Below are positions 45,711 through 58,512 of a stretch of DNA of 64,000 bases, in pieces. This DNA is from Gigaspora rosea. Its lineage: Eukaryota > Glomeromycota > Glomeromycetes > Diversisporales > Gigasporaceae. The position numbers were made by a program, and so were the translations under genes. Under the pieces are notes generated by a model, which saw nothing but the letters and a program-made list of their open reading frames with translations, was not told where the DNA came from and searched no databases. Each line of letters opens with the position of its first letter. Position 1 is the first letter of the stretch. The DNA lies in the NCBI GenBank assembly GCA_003550325.1, contig QKWP01000599.1, forward strand, positions 86,103 to 150,102, written 5' to 3'.

Positions 45711-46227
45711 TTCATTTTCAAAAATATATATTATTAGTTATTACTACTAAAACTTAACTATTTTAACTATCATTCAAGACTCTCAAATTCTCGAATTGGT
45801 AGGCAAAAAGAGAGGTAGAAGATTTGGTTCAGGTTTTAAGGTCATAGAGTCTTGCTGTGGTGATTTTGGATAAATATATTTTTTTTAGTTGATTGTATTA
45901 TTTAAAGCTATAAGATTAGTCCAAAGAGTGTACTGTAATTTAAAGCTATATTAATATATTTTTAGATAGATAAAAGTTTGTTGCTTGAGCCTCTAGTATT
46001 TCTACTTATCTAGGAATTCTTATAGTAATTATCTGATGTGTAGTCTATAGTTATTTAAGTTTTATATTTATCTTGATTAATATTTAGAAAGTTTTCTTAT
46101 TTGAGTATTTAATGTTTTTGCTTATTTACAAATTTTTATAATAGTCATTTGCTCTATAAATTCAATTCACCTATAGATTGCAAGAATAATAATAATATTT
46201 AATCTATTGATATATTATATAATATTA
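45711..46227. other. No recognisable feature
   Basis: A+T-rich. A weak tRNA-like B-box (TTTGGTTCAGG near 45825) is present but no proper partner box. Confidence 0.35.
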
Positions 46228-47154
46228 CAGTGGCCTACCATTTTATTGTGGACACTTTTAAAAAATTTATACAGAGCTAAATATATAAGATATTAAGCTA
46301 AAAATTAAATTATAAATTCTTTAAATCTATATCTTTTAAATAAAAAAAAGTTTAAAAAATTCTATGCAGTACTTTTTGAGATAATTAATGTTACACAAAA
46401 TTGTATAATGTTGTACATGACCGAAATTAGTAATTTTTATAATTAAAAAATACATAAGTTTAAATTTTTAAGCATTTAACTATTATATCTAAATAATTTT
46501 TATATTATTAATACTATTCTAATGATACTAAAATTATTAAATTTTAATTACTAGTTCTTGAGATATTTAAAAAAAATTTATATAATATAAATTTATAACT
46601 ATTTTTAACTTTAACATATATAAAATATAATTTTTTATTAAGTAATCTAATTTTATTTTTAAATAAAGTTATTTAGCATAAAAAGTTATATATATTTTTA
46701 AAAATTTTAAATTTTTTTAAAAAATATTTATTAAATTACTATATATAGTAATAAAATTACTATTTTTAGTAATTTATTAATTAAATTTAATATTTTAATT
46801 ATTTTATTTTATACTATTTAATACTATAATAATTTTTTAAAAAATTTATAAAAAGTTAAAATAACATATAATTTTTAATATTAGTAATTTTATTTTAATA
46901 AAATATTAATTTTTAATATATAAAAATTGTAATAACAAATTTGTAAAAATTACTAATTTTGGTCTTGTATAACATTGCACAAATTTGTGTAACTTTAATT
47001 ATCTTGAAAAGTACTGCATAAAATTTTATAATTTTTTTTTATTTAAAAGATATAGATTTAAAGAAATTATAATTTAATTTTTAGCTTAATATCTTATATA
47101 TTTAACTCTGTATAAATTTTTAAAAAGTGTCCACAATAATATGGTAGGCCACTG
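46228..47154. mobile_element. 927-bp Tc1/mariner-like element with about 210-bp TIRs
   Basis: Ends CAGTGGCCTACCATTTTATT and, inverted, CAGTGGCCTACCATATTATT, flanked by TA on both sides (46226-46227, 47155-47156). Pairing continues about 210 bases (for example GAAATTATAATTTAATTTTT against its partner). Interior is nearly pure A+T and non-coding. CAGTG ends with TA fit Tc1 elements; it is non-autonomous. Confidence 0.85.
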
Positions 47155-47156
47155 TA

Positions 47157-48117
47157 CAAATAAGCAAAATAAATGTGTTGATAATTTCTATTCTTATTTT
47201 TTATATTTATATTACTATTTCTATTTCTAAAGTGCTAAATATCAAATTTAATTATATTATCTGTTATCAGGATTAAAATATTCTAAAAGAGAGGTAGTTG
47301 TTAAGTTATTTTGATTATCTGGATCTAAATTTTCTATAACAACTTATTATTTTATCTACTTCATAATTATAATTATCCAATTTATTATCTTTATCTAGTA
47401 TATTAGTTGTTGATGTCCAACAGTAATGAAAGTCTTTATCACTAATAATAACAACAAGTTTTGCAGTATCCAGTATTAGTTGAATATAATTGTTTAGATT
47501 AAATATTCTTATACATATATATTAATTTCCTTTGAATATACTAAATAAATACAAATAATTGTATAATCAATGATTTGATTAAATTATTGATTGAATTATT
47601 TTCAATAATAATGTTCTATGTATATTGGATAATTTATTTATTAATTGCTTAGAAATTATTATTAACGATTTGTAACAATTAGAAATTTCTATTGCTAGTT
47701 AATACTATATTTATTGGGTACCCGATAGGTATCAAATTAAAAAAAATTTAAGTGGTAAAATTATTTTTTATATTTTAAAGGATATATTTTTTTGAATATA
47801 TAGGACATCTGTATTGTAAACAATGATTTAGAATTATAATATATATAAATTTAAAATTTATTTTTATTATATATACATATCAGGTACCCAATATATATAA
47901 AATTAGCCAAATTATACGATATATATATGATAGATCACCAATATGTAGCATTTTATTTATTTTTTTAATCATAGTCATATGGTACCTGATAGATACCTGA
48001 TATATTGGTTTTTGAACTGTGTATACAGCTAAGGCAGAAACTAAAGAACGAGCAAGTAAAACAGATATAAAAAGATAAAGAGTAGATGATAATGATAAAG
48101 TTGTATTTTATGAAAGA
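47157..48117. other. No gene; short TACCCGATA-type repeats
   Basis: A+T-rich, with 'GGTACCCGATAGGTATC', 'CAGGTACCCAATATAT' and 'GGTACCTGATAGATACC' at 47715-47995, related to the low-complexity run at 16910-17130. Confidence 0.4.
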
Positions 48118-48440
48118 AAAAACCTCAAAGATCAGTAGCATCCTCAAAAGCACCAACACCAAAATTAGCAACATCCAAATCAGTAACTTTCTCAAAAGCA
48201 CCAACGGCCATATTATCAAAACCGGCAATAACCATATTATCAAAATTAGTAATACTCACATCATTAAAACCAGTAACACCCATATTATCAAAAACACCTA
48301 TACTGTAATATCAGAAACAATAATAGCTAAAAAATAAACCAACTTCGTCAGCAAAAGCAATAACAGCGAAAGCAACCTTAATATCAAAAGTACCACCAAT
48401 ATTATTAATAACAGTAGCCACTTCAATATCAATACCAATA
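48118..48440. repeat. Degenerate 24-30-bp minisatellite
   Basis: Repeats of the type ATATTATCAAAACCAGTAAT and AGCACCAACACC on the plus strand. Translatable in several frames but compositionally a repeat, so I do not call a gene. Confidence 0.6.
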
Positions 48441-48443
48441 CTA

Positions 48444-48922
48444 CTACAGTGCAGGAACCCTTAAATCAACTAGTCCTATATAGGCGGGCAAATTTGGGTT
48501 GGGTTGGAAGTTGGGTTGGGGTGGGCCAGAAGTTAGGTTGGAATGGGTTGGAGCCAATAAAATTTTGTTAAATTTGTGTCGGAGCCTTTATAAATAAAAA
48601 AAAAAAAACTCGCAAGAATTTTTTAAAATTTTAAAATTTTTGTAAACCTTTTTTGTAATTCTGGCCGGCACTCACTATGGTAATGCTGGCCAAAGTTATA
48701 GTAGCCAAATTTTATGCTTATTAATAAAATTAGGTAACTTTAAACCTTTATAACTATAGTTAAACTTAATAAATCAAAAAACAAATACTATAGTTTTATT
48801 CTTAAAGTCTTTCTCTATATTTCTATAGAAAGAAAAATTGTTCTAGCTATACTAGTTATTTTTTTATACTGTTTTAAAAATTATCAATTTCACTTGTTAA
48901 TTTAAGGGTTCCCGCACTATAG
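48444..48922. mobile_element. 479-bp TA-flanked MITE
   Basis: Ends CTACAGTGCAGGAACCCTTA and, inverted, CTATAGTGCGGGAACCCTTA, with TA at 48442-48443 and 48923-48924. Inside near the left end is a G-rich run of GGGTTGGAAGTT-type units. Tc1/mariner-like, non-coding. Confidence 0.85.
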
Positions 48923-48939
48923 TAAAAATAATATTACAA

Positions 48940-49236
48940 TTCGCTAGTGGCTCTGCAAAAAACCAAAAAAACCAAGTAAATTGCTATCAGAAGATAATGC
49001 ATTAGTATTTGGAGATAAAGAAGTTGAAGATAAGGATAGTAGTAAGGATAGTGGTAAGGATATAAGTAAAGTGAAAATAAAAGTGTGGTTACAGATGTAG
49101 GTTCAAAAGCTAGTGTAAAAGTAGATAAAAAAATAAAACTGGAAGATTATAATGACAATAAAGGTGAAGATTGGATTAAAGTAAAAAAGAAAAAAGAGAT
49201 GCAAAAAAAGAAAGATAATAATTTGGGCTGTTAGAA
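48940..49236 (+). pseudogene. Lys-rich gene remnant
   Basis: Reads 'LLSEDNALVFGDKEVEDKD' followed by Ser/Asp/Lys repeats, shifts frame near 49075, then reads on with 'DVGSKASVKVDKKIKLED' and a Lys-rich tail to a stop at about 49233. No known domain seen. It starts just beyond a MITE at 48922, which may have cut off its 5' part. Confidence 0.4.
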
Positions 49237-49317
49237 TTATCTTATTGAAACAAATATTTTGGATAAAAAAAATGCAAAAAGATCAAAAAGAAGGTGATAA
49301 ATTAGATTTTTATATAT

Positions 49318-49470
49318 AGTTATTGTATAGATAATTTTTAATTTTGTGAATATTTTTCTGATTACATGCTAGATATAAAATTTGATTGGCTGAGAATTGG
49401 CTAATCAAATGTTATAGCTAGCATGTAATTAGGAAAATATTTACATTAGTGTAAACTATCCTATACTAAT
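49318..49470. repeat. Foldback element
   Basis: ACATGCTAGATATAAAATTTGATTGGCT pairs with AATCAAATGTTATAGCTAGCATGT around a short loop near 49396; pairing continues outward with interruptions (GATTACATGCTA / TAGCATGTAATT). Confidence 0.75.
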
Positions 49471-49471
49471 A

Positions 49472-49575
49472 ACAGTATTATTGTATAGTTGTCTGATGAT
49501 TGAAAGTCCGATTTGGTTTCAGATATACAATATGGAAAAAAATTGGACATTCATATCATAAGCAACTATACAATA
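49472..49575. repeat. 104-bp foldback element
   Basis: ATTATTGTATAGTTGTCTGA and, inverted, ATTATTGTATAGTTGCTTAT, adjacent to the previous foldback. No coding content. Confidence 0.7.
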
Positions 49576-49747
49576 ATTATATTTATTGTGTTTTTTAATT
49601 TTAAAATATTGTTTTTATTAGAATATAATAAAATTTAATATATAATCAGAAAAATAATATAAATATTGGCCCATTGGTCAATGTTAGATTAAAACAGTAT
49701 ATAAATATAATCAGTAAACAGTTAAATAGCAAAATTATTGTATATCA

Positions 49748-49861
49748 TCAACTATTGCCTTTGGTGATAGCAGACCAATAGGCTATATATAGGCTTTGAA
49801 ATTTGGTTTAAGCCTATATTATAGCCTATTGGTCACCAAAAGTGATACAATAGTTAATAAT
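49748..49861. repeat. 114-bp foldback element
   Basis: CAACTATTGCCTTTGGTGAT and AGACCAATAGGCTATATATAG pair with CTATTGGTCACCAAAAG and AAGCCTATATTATAGCC around a loop near 49805. Confidence 0.8.
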
Positions 49862-50586
49862 ATTTGTACAATATTATTAATAATAAAAGATGATATATAA
49901 TATTGGTAAAGTTTACTTTAAATTTTAGGAACTAATTATTATGAATTTTTTAAATATATATCTAATCATATTAAAAATTGCTAAATATTAGACAAATATT
50001 GTTCTAAAGAATAAAAAAGATATGTTAAAGACTAATTAATTATTAAAAAACATAATAATATTTTTGATTTCGACCAGTGTATTTTTTATCAATATATCGA
50101 ATGTTTCTATATTGGTTATATATCAATTATTAAATATCATAAATATATATCAATTACAATCATAATTAATAGAAATCAGCAGGGGTGATTGGCATCAATA
50201 TATATTCCCCTAGTTAGTAATCAATGATAATTGGTCTGTAAATTTGCTAATAGAAGAAGAACATATAAAGATTTTGTTTGCTATCAATTATAAGCACTAT
50301 ATTATGCATATTGAAATATCAAAATTCTAAGAAATATTTCTATCCAAAACTAACTATTCACCTTATAATCTTTGCATGCCAATATCATCACAAAGAATTC
50401 ACATAGCTGTAGTTATTAGTATTATATAGTGGCATGAGTATTGTTACTTACCTATAGGTTCTTGCACTACTATAATTACAACATAAGTTCCTATTGCTGC
50501 CATGGAGCCTAATCACAACCTGAGGTCCTTGCACTGCTATTGCAGCTGCGGAGCATCTAATTACAACCTATTGTTAAAAGAAAAAA
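49862..50586. other. No gene; G+C-richer direct repeat near the end
   Basis: Plain A+T-rich to about 50440. From 50455 to 50575 two imperfect copies of a block with GGTTCTTGCACTACTAT / GGTCCTTGCACTGCTAT and CATGGAGC / TGCGGAGC, about 65 bases apart. Confidence 0.45.
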
Positions 50587-50849
50587 GAAGTTTGCTATTT
50601 ATCGCCTGTGGTGATCATCACCAATGTATATTTTGTATCTTTAAATTTTGTCTATGAAATCACCTTTGAGGCTCTAACAAAAAAAATTTCTCATAAAATT
50701 TTGGTATAAACTATACCCCCTGCCCCATCCCAGTTCTTACCCTAACCCTAAAATTAATAAAATTTTAATTTTTATTTCAGCAAAAAACTTTTTATTAATT
50801 TTTGTTAATCACTGGTGATGATCACCACTGGCAATAAGTAGTAATTTTC
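50587..50849. mobile_element. 263-bp MITE, family C, copy 2, 9-bp target duplication
   Basis: Inverse orientation relative to the copy at 15348-15598; ends GAAGTTTGCTATTTATCGCC and GGCAATAAGTAGTAATTTTC. Flanked by AAGAAAAAA on both sides (50578-50586 and 50850-50858). It contains TTACCCTAACCCTAAA, the intact telomere-like box that is decayed in copy 1. Confidence 0.88.
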
Positions 50850-51598
50850 AAGAAAAAAATAAAAAAAAGATTGAAGAAAAAGAGAAAAAAAAAACCAAAA
50901 AACAAAACAAATAATAAAAACATATGATGTATGCATGCAGAAGACATTTACCACTGAACCCGAAAGCTGATGTATGATGCAATACAAGCCAATTTTGATT
51001 GACTGACATATAGAGTTGCCATGGTAACAGGTCGCCAAGTATAATTTTCCTTGAAAATATAACAAAGATAGAACAAGGTGGATATGCTACAGTCATATTA
51101 ATTTTAGTATGTTCCAAAAGAGAAATTTGTGCAAAACAAAAAACTTAGCCTAAGGTATACAAAGTAATTTTTTGTTTTGTATAGCTTCTAACCCATTCTG
51201 CAATTTTTAAGAAAAAACTTTAATTTTTTTTTAAAGTCAAAATCGTGCTAATTATTCTATTTTATCATTCATTTTTTTTGTAAATTTATTTGATATCACC
51301 TGATTGTACTTTAATTTCATGGAATTATCTGATTTGACTAGTGGAAAAAAAAATCTAACTACTGATGCAATTTTTGATTGCAAATAATAAATTAACTTTG
51401 CATGACCTAATTTACAGTAGATTAGTAAAAAAAAATCTAACCTACTAATCAAAATTTTGAAACTCCAGGTGATGCAAAATGAAAAGCAAACTTTGTGTGA
51501 TCTAAGTGTAACAAGCATTAAATAAATATATACATGTATCTTAAAAGCATAATTTGGTAATTCTTAAATAATTAATGTTAATGATAATAGTAAAAGGA
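50850..51598. other. No recognisable gene
   Basis: A+T-rich. Weak inverted similarity between about 51296 (ATCACCTG) and 51478 (CAGGTGAT), with TTAGATTTTTTTTT-type blocks between, may be another small element. Confidence 0.35.
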
Positions 51599-51915
51599 TT
51601 AAGTTATATGCGACGCATGTGATATGTCACCTGTAGATCATCTTTGTATCGATAAAGTTTAGTATTTGTTAGTTTAGGGTTAGGGTGAGCACCTAGGTTA
51701 GGGTCATGTTTGGGGTATATTGTAAAATCGCTCAAGGAAAACTTTTTGTTAGAGCACGAAAGGTGGTTTCCTATGCAGATTTTGAGTAATGAGCGATTTT
51801 TGATAAAACGAACGTTTGTTTTGAATTTTCTGATCGTGTTACGTTACACGAGATCCTGAAATCTGGTTGGTTTGAGTGATACATAAGACGTTGTCACTTA
51901 CGTGACAATAACTTA
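51599..51915. repeat. 320-bp repeat, family D, copy 1 (left bracket of the kinase cluster)
   Basis: Begins TTAAGTTATATGCGACGCAT and ends near GTGACAATAACTTA. It contains GTTTAGGGTTAGGGTGAGCACC and 'GTTAGAGCACGAAAGGTGG'. An inverted copy lies at 60568-60898 with high identity along about 310 bases. TTAA stands at the outer edge of both copies. Confidence 0.88.
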
Positions 51916-51942
51916 GTTCTAGTAAAAAATAAACAAAATGAT

Positions 51943-53014
51943 ATGAAAATAACTGATCTATTGTCAGAAATTGATGAACTATTTCCAAAATCCAAATTTT
52001 CAAAATGTAATAAATTACATAAATACAGAGATCTATATTTTTGTAATTTATGTACCTCTGTTCAGTTTGTAAAGAAATTTTTAACATGGACGAGTCATGA
52101 CCCTGAAATCGACAAACTTATTCAGGAAACACAAATTAAAGCTAATGCGACTAATGAAATGATTCAATGGATACCTTTCTCTGATCTTAAAATAAACACA
52201 TATTGTTGTTAGTGGGTTTGAAAGGTATTTAAGCAATATGAAATAATGGACCAATTATAATGGAAGAAAATCGAGATTCTTGGGACAAAGAAATGACAGA
52301 CTGGGTCCAAGAAGGCAAAACAAATATAGCACTTAAAATATTTAAAATGCAATCAAACCAATTCTGAATTCTTGATTGAAGTAATTTGCTAAGTGAATAT
52401 ATATATATATTTACAGTAAAATAAAGTTAGCAATTACTGTATTGACCATTAAAATTTTAGTTAAAAAATAGTTTGGTCTTTCTTAACTTAAGCTTTGTAA
52501 CTTGAATCTATGACTTGACCTTTGAACCACTCACAGGTGAATATGCTATAGTCCTTCAATTTCAACATTTTGGCAATTTGAGACAGTATCTTTTGGAAAA
52601 TCTCAAAAGTTTAGATTTGTTTACATTATTTCAAATTCTTAGGGATATTAGTGAAGCACTGCAAACCATTTATAAAGAAATATTGGCATAAAGATTTTCA
52701 TACTGGTAAATTTTGTTCAATAACAGAGATTTTGGCCTCACCGTCTGGTAGATAGAGTCCTAATCCTGTAGATGAAAAAATAATTATGGTGTTTTACCGT
52801 TCATCATACCAGAAGTTCTACATGATGGGCAATATACAACAGAATCAGATATTATTCATTTGGGATTGTAATATCAGAAATTAGCTTCCATTCATCGAAA
52901 AAAAGGATACAAATATTAATGAAGGTTTAGTCGTTTTAATAAGAAGGTGCTGTAAATTGGATCCTAAAGAATGGCCTAAGGCAGAATTTCTACATAAAAC
53001 TTTAAATAAATGAT
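51943..53014 (+). pseudogene. Kinase-like gene 1, decayed
   Basis: ATG at 51943 opens a 90-residue head with two Cys pairs ('CNKLHKYRDLYFCNLC') followed by 'WTSHDPEIDKLIQETQIKAN' and 'IQWIPF', the head that precedes kinase domains in a family expanded in arbuscular mycorrhizal fungi. Further on, in shifting frames: an N-lobe piece 'EGKTNIALKIFKMQ' with the Lys, a hinge piece 'EYAIVLQFQHFGNLRQYLL', a catalytic-loop remnant 'HKDFHTGK', then 'YGVLPFIIPEVLHDGQYTT' for the activation segment and a C-lobe end 'RRCCKLDPKEWPKAE'. Short introns probably account for some of the gaps. Stops and shifts make it non-functional. Confidence 0.8.
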
Positions 53015-53199
53015 GTACGCTTTACTTATTAATAAATCTGAATTCGTAAAAGACTGCGAGAAAAAATGGATAAATGATTAGATGAAAAACTTTAACACTT
53101 TTACAACAAAATTATACTAAATTATTAGCAATGAAATAAAAAGTCTCCTTGAAAAAGGTAAAATTTATGTGAATTGTATATTTCTTTCCAATTAATAAT

Positions 53200-54300
53200 T
53201 TGTAGCTTTTTGGTATTTTAGACCAGTCTGGTTGTAAAGAAATTTGGTTTGAAGGTCAAACAAAAAATTTGGAAATTCCATATGAAAGAGCTCAAATCTC
53301 ACCTATGCCTTTGGGAGGAGACAAATGTAGAGAACTTAGACACGCTACTTAGATTAAATTTAAGAAAATTAAAGTATTTGTAAAAAAAGATAAAGAAGAC
53401 TCTGAAAAACAAAGGAAACGTTTTATACATGAGATAAATACTCTGAATCTTTGTTAGATATTTTAAAATTTTTTTATTTGGATACATTGTTTATTTCCTC
53501 ACTATTTCAGATCTATTTGCATCATAAATTCAGAGAGGTGCAAAATGTGATAAAAATATTTGGGTGTACTAAAGGTATTTATAATAATTTATTCACACAA
53601 TTAGTTTTAAATTCAAGTTTATAGAAAATTCTTTATCACCTAATAGTAAAGGATTAGTGCTTAAAAGAAGAACACCTCGTTATAGAGTTTGCAAATTGCG
53701 GTAATAGGATTTTCTAGAGAATCAATTCGTATTCAAACGTTTATCATGGTTAGATAAAATACAATTGGCACTTGGAATTGCAGAAGGTCTTAAATACCTT
53801 CATGGATGTGATTCACTGAGATCTAATAGGTGTTATTTAGAACATATAAAATATTAAATATTTTTTGTTCATCATTTTTAAAATTTTTAGCACCCAGGCA
53901 ATATCTAGATTCATGATCCCAATCTAGATCCAAAAATCTTGCCTGCGCCGATTCCTAAAATTGGCGATTTTGGTGCTGAGAAGCATATTGGCTTGACTAC
54001 TTCTCACAGGAATGGAGTCATGGGAGCTATTTGTTATCACAAACCACAACGTAATATAAAACGAGATTATCCTTTACATAAACGGTCAGATATTTTTTCA
54101 TTTGGCATTATTATATGGCAAATATCCAGTGGTCGAGTACCTTTCGAAGGTGAGAATTGTAACGATGAATTATCAAAAAAAATTGCTGATGGTGCAAGAG
54201 AAATTAGAGTCGAGAATACTCCAGATATCTCTTTGAAGATTGTTGGAAATTTGAATCAAAAAATCGACCTAATATTAACCAAGTTGTAAATACATTAAAT
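53200..54300 (+). pseudogene. Kinase-like gene 2, decayed
   Basis: Begins with 'DQSGCKEIWFEG'; then 'RELRHAT', a TAG, and 'IKFKKIKVFVKKDKED' for the N-lobe, 'WLDKIQLALGIAEGLKYLHG' for the alpha-E helix, 'HPGNI' from the catalytic loop, and an intact run (53939-54289) with 'IGDFGAEKHIGLT' (the DFG motif), 'YHKPQ', 'KRSDIFSFGIIIWQISSG' and 'PFEGEN'. The HRD motif is lost. Same strand and about 200 bases after gene 1, so the two may be tandem copies or one gene and a duplicate domain. Confidence 0.75.
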
Positions 54301-56640
54301 GAAATACAATTAAAGAAAGCGCAAAAGAAATTAAAAAAAGTCAAGGTATTATTTATACATCATAAACTGAATGTCAAATAAATTATTTTAAATACATAAT
54401 TCATATTTTTATTATTTTATATAATAGAGGATATTAACTCAAATTCATCGTTATATCAACTATTATACGTCCCAAATCTAAATTAAAATTATAACTCTTA
54501 ATACAGCAAAAATGGTTTCTTATAAATTAAATATTTATGTTACTCAAGAGATGACTTTCAAATAGCTTAGTGATTCTGTTTTTCCCTCGGGTCCTCCTGT
54601 AGGTAAATCTTTATATTAAATAATGCAATAGAATATTTACCTGAACAAATTATGAGTAACGTTTTATCTCAGAATAAGCAAGCATTTAGATAGATACTGA
54701 AATAGAGACAGTTGATTTCAATGATATTTTTTAATAAACAGATGTAGGTGACATAAACATAAATGTGCTATATAAGATTTAGCTTTTCATTATATTATAT
54801 GAACATGTTAGCAAAATTTTTGATTTCACACTAGCTTATAACCCATGCTTGGTCATGGGGATTACAGTAATAAAAGTTTAAAAATATCAACAGTAATATA
54901 TATTTAGAAATAAGCACAATTATAATGGTACGTGTGTATACCCAAATTACTTCTCAAAAGTTTAGGATAACTAATTTATTTTAACAGCGGATACCTTTGT
55001 ACAATATAACTACAATAACTGTGCATGTGCCAAAAGATATATGTATTGCAATTATGTGTTGAGAGGATTGATTTGCTTACAAAAGAGGCTACAACTACGT
55101 GTATGTAAGATACAAAATAGTCGTAATAATGGTAAAGTACATAACGCCATTTGTTAAACAACCCTGAATTTAACGATTAAGCATGAAGTATGAAGACAAT
55201 GAACCTAACTTTATTTATTGATATCGGGACACGTCAATTAATTACGTCCATCAACCATTATATTAAGTGTCTAAAATTAATTAGCGAAAGGGGCTGAGCA
55301 CGCGTTAAAAATTTTCCGCACCTTAAAGGTTAAAACATTATGGCGCTAGATGCATATATGTTTTAAAATTATGGATGGAATGTGCGCATTAAAATTTTTG
55401 TATTAATTTATTTTATGTTTTAATGTTTGCTATAATTATTTTGCCAAAAATAAGCTTTTATATGCATTAAAGCTATTTGCTTTGTGCACATTTAAAAAAA
55501 TTATGAGCGCTACAGCGCACCAAGATCCATATGTGATGTGTGATTCGCCTACAGTTTTTTTGATGCTGAATTGGAGTCACTTATTAAATCTATCGGCTAA
55601 ACTTGGGGTTTTAAAATTAAATCAAAATTGGCATATCATATGTCAAAATCTGTGACAGGTTATGCAATCGATATCAATTTACTGTGAATTACTGTATTAT
55701 ACAGTTCCCATCACTTTTCATAACTAAAAATAAACTGCCTTCAAGAATCTAATTCACGTAAATATTTTGAGCAAATTTTATCAAAACATCAATCTCACAT
55801 ATAATTATATAAAAATAAAGGCATAAATTCTTAAAAATAAAAATAATGAATATCATGTAAATGCTATAACTTAAAAATACTCCTTCGATACATTATGAAC
55901 ATTTGAGAAAGTAAACCAGTGATATTTAATTGGTTATTGATTCGAATTAATGAATCAAGTTCGTGATTAAAATAAGAAAAAAGAATATTCAGAATAAAAA
56001 TGATTTTACAGCGTTATATAGAATTTTGAAATTATTTAACATGGTTCGTAATACATAGGGAACCCTGAATATAACGAACTAAAAACTTTTTGAATTTTAT
56101 ATTTTGTTCAGTATAAAACGAGTAGAATTTTTAAGAAACGGTAACTTTTTATAATGAATTTTTTTTACGACCAAAACCAAGACAAATCAAACGTTAATAG
56201 GGAATAAACTAGAGTTAATTTTTAGAATATTTGAAATTTAAGTTTATTGTATTAGTCGTATACCCTATTGTAAATTGTGTTAAATATTGATTAATAATAT
56301 CGTTATTTAATCAAAAAACTAGGTCGCTATTAGCAAAAAATAAAAAATGAAAAAATGAACATAATCCAAAAAAATTTGAAGACATTTTTCCGGTCCATAT
56401 CAAGACTATCATCCGATCCCAACCTGGTACACATTTTCCGGGTGTTTAAATTTTTAGATTTTAAATTTTCTCTAAGTCATAAATAACAACAGCGTGAATT
56501 TCTTTACTGAAACTTAAAAAAAAGTATATATGTTTTTATAATAAAATAATAATATTTTGAAAATATAATAAATATGCTTTTATATAAAAAAATATTTTAA
56601 TAATGTTTTTATAATATATTAATAATATAATAAAAATTTT
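54301..56640. other. No supported gene
   Basis: A+T-rich. A short frame near 54510-54620 could be a 3' exon of the kinase gene, but I cannot show it. 'AACCCTGAATTTAACGA' at 55161 and 'AACCCTGAATATAACGA' at 56062 are similar and may be ends of an unrecognised element. Confidence 0.4.
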
Positions 56641-56689
56641 AAAAATAAAATAAAAATTTAAATCTGTTTCAAAAATATTATAAAATTAT

Positions 56690-57190
56690 TATAAAAACAT
56701 TATTATTATATTTTAAAAATAGTTTAAAATAAATTGTTTAAAAATATTTTAAAATATTATTTTAATATTATTAAAAATATTATAAAAACATTATTATTAT
56801 ATTTTAAAAATACTTTAAAATAAATTTTTTAAAAATGTTTTTAAAGCATTATTTTAATATTATCAAAATTATTATAAAAACATTATTATTATATTTTAAA
56901 AATAGTTTAAATTAAGCTTTTTAAAAATGTTTTTAAAACATTATTTTAATATTATCAAAATTATTATAAAAACATTATTATTATTATTTAAAAATAACTT
57001 AAAATAAACTTTTAAAAATGTTTTTAATACATTATTAAAAATATTGTAAAAATATTATTATTATATTTTAAAAAAAAATTTAAATAATTTTTTTAAAATA
57101 TTTTTAAAACATTATTTTAATATTATTAAAAATATTATAAAAACATTATTATTATATTTTAAAAATATATTAAAATAAGTTTTTTAAAAA
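56690..57190. repeat. About 90-bp A+T-only tandem repeat, 6 units
   Basis: CATTATTATTAT(A) recurs at about 56699, 56789, 56881, 56973, 57053 and 57144; each unit also contains TTAAAAATGTTTTTAAAAC-type symmetric sequence. Over 90 percent A+T. Confidence 0.75.
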
Positions 57191-58512
57191 TATTTTTTAA
57201 ACCAAAATTATTTTTAAAAAATGCTTATATCTCGTAATTTTGCTTATGAAACCATCCTTCGTATTTTAACAAAAAATCTTTTTTGCAAGATTTTGGGGTA
57301 AACACATTTGTCTAAATCATTATATTATTGATTTGTTTTATTTATATTATATTTAATATTATAAAATATTTTATAATATAATATATTATATAATATAAAT
57401 ATTTATATTATACTATAAATATGAAATTTATTTAGTTTAATAATGTTTTAAAAATGTTTTTATTAATATTACTAAAACAGCTTTAATATATATTATTTAT
57501 ATTATTATTATTAACTTATAACTAGTAATTATAACATTTTTTAAAACATAATAAAAACATAGTAGATATATAATAATAATAGTTTTTAATTTTTTTATAG
57601 TTTCACTGAAGTTATTGTCCATAATATAAACTTATTTGTAAGCTAATTGTCAATGAAAAAGATGATTGTCTGTGAAGCGAGTAGAACTAAATATATATAT
57701 TTTTTTTAATCGTATAAAAATAAAATTGAGGCGTTATTTTTTATCAATATGTATATTTTATTATAAAATTTCGTATATATCAGATATGTATTAATAAGCA
57801 CGATAAAATCCACACAAGAAGTATCATATAGTCACGGAATTGAAAGCTAATACTTTTAAAATTTTTAAAAATATACTAAAAACTTTTACTTCCGTTTCAA
57901 TAAAAGGAAATGTGGCGGATCAAAAAGCAATAAATATACATACATATAAATGGCGATGATCAGAGTTATGCCAACAAGAAAGATAGATAAGGGGTTAAAA
58001 TGCGCTATGATATCGTGAATTAAAATCCCATGTAAGAATAAATAACACGGTATTTATAAATAAAATGATGAATGAACGATAGTAATGTATAGTGTATAAC
58101 ACGCTCATACGGTATAAAGTACTGTATTACACCAACACAGAACATTAACATGTGAAATCAGATTTTTAACGTCCATAAGATTTTGCGAACTCGCCATTTT
58201 AGATGGCAGGAAGCCATGCATTCCGTGATGAAAGTATGACTATGTTCCTTATATTTTTATGTTCTATTAGTTCTCGTGTAATTGATTTACAATAAAAGTA
58301 TATGCTAAATTTAGCGATCTAAATCTGTAGACTTTAAAAACAGCCCAATTTTACAAATTGACTATGTTTAATAATCTAAATACTAATAAAGTATATATTG
58401 CTTAACTATAAATTTAATATAATACTTGTATCAATAACTTAATTAATTTGGAATTTTAAAGGATTCAATAGATCTGCTTGCAAAAATAAAATTTAAAATT
58501 AAGTTAAGCAAA
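57191..58512. other. No supported gene; 3' side of kinase gene 3
   Basis: A+T-rich. Close to the kinase, GTATCTATTTG just before its apparent stop and TTTTGCAAGCAG at about 58487-58476 could be the donor and acceptor of a further intron, which would give the kinase a different C-terminus. Confidence 0.35.

Noticed and set aside
48118..48440. Plus-strand Ile/Lys/Asn/Thr-rich frame in the minisatellite
   Set aside because: Composition is explained by the repeat itself and the frame is equally open on the other strand.
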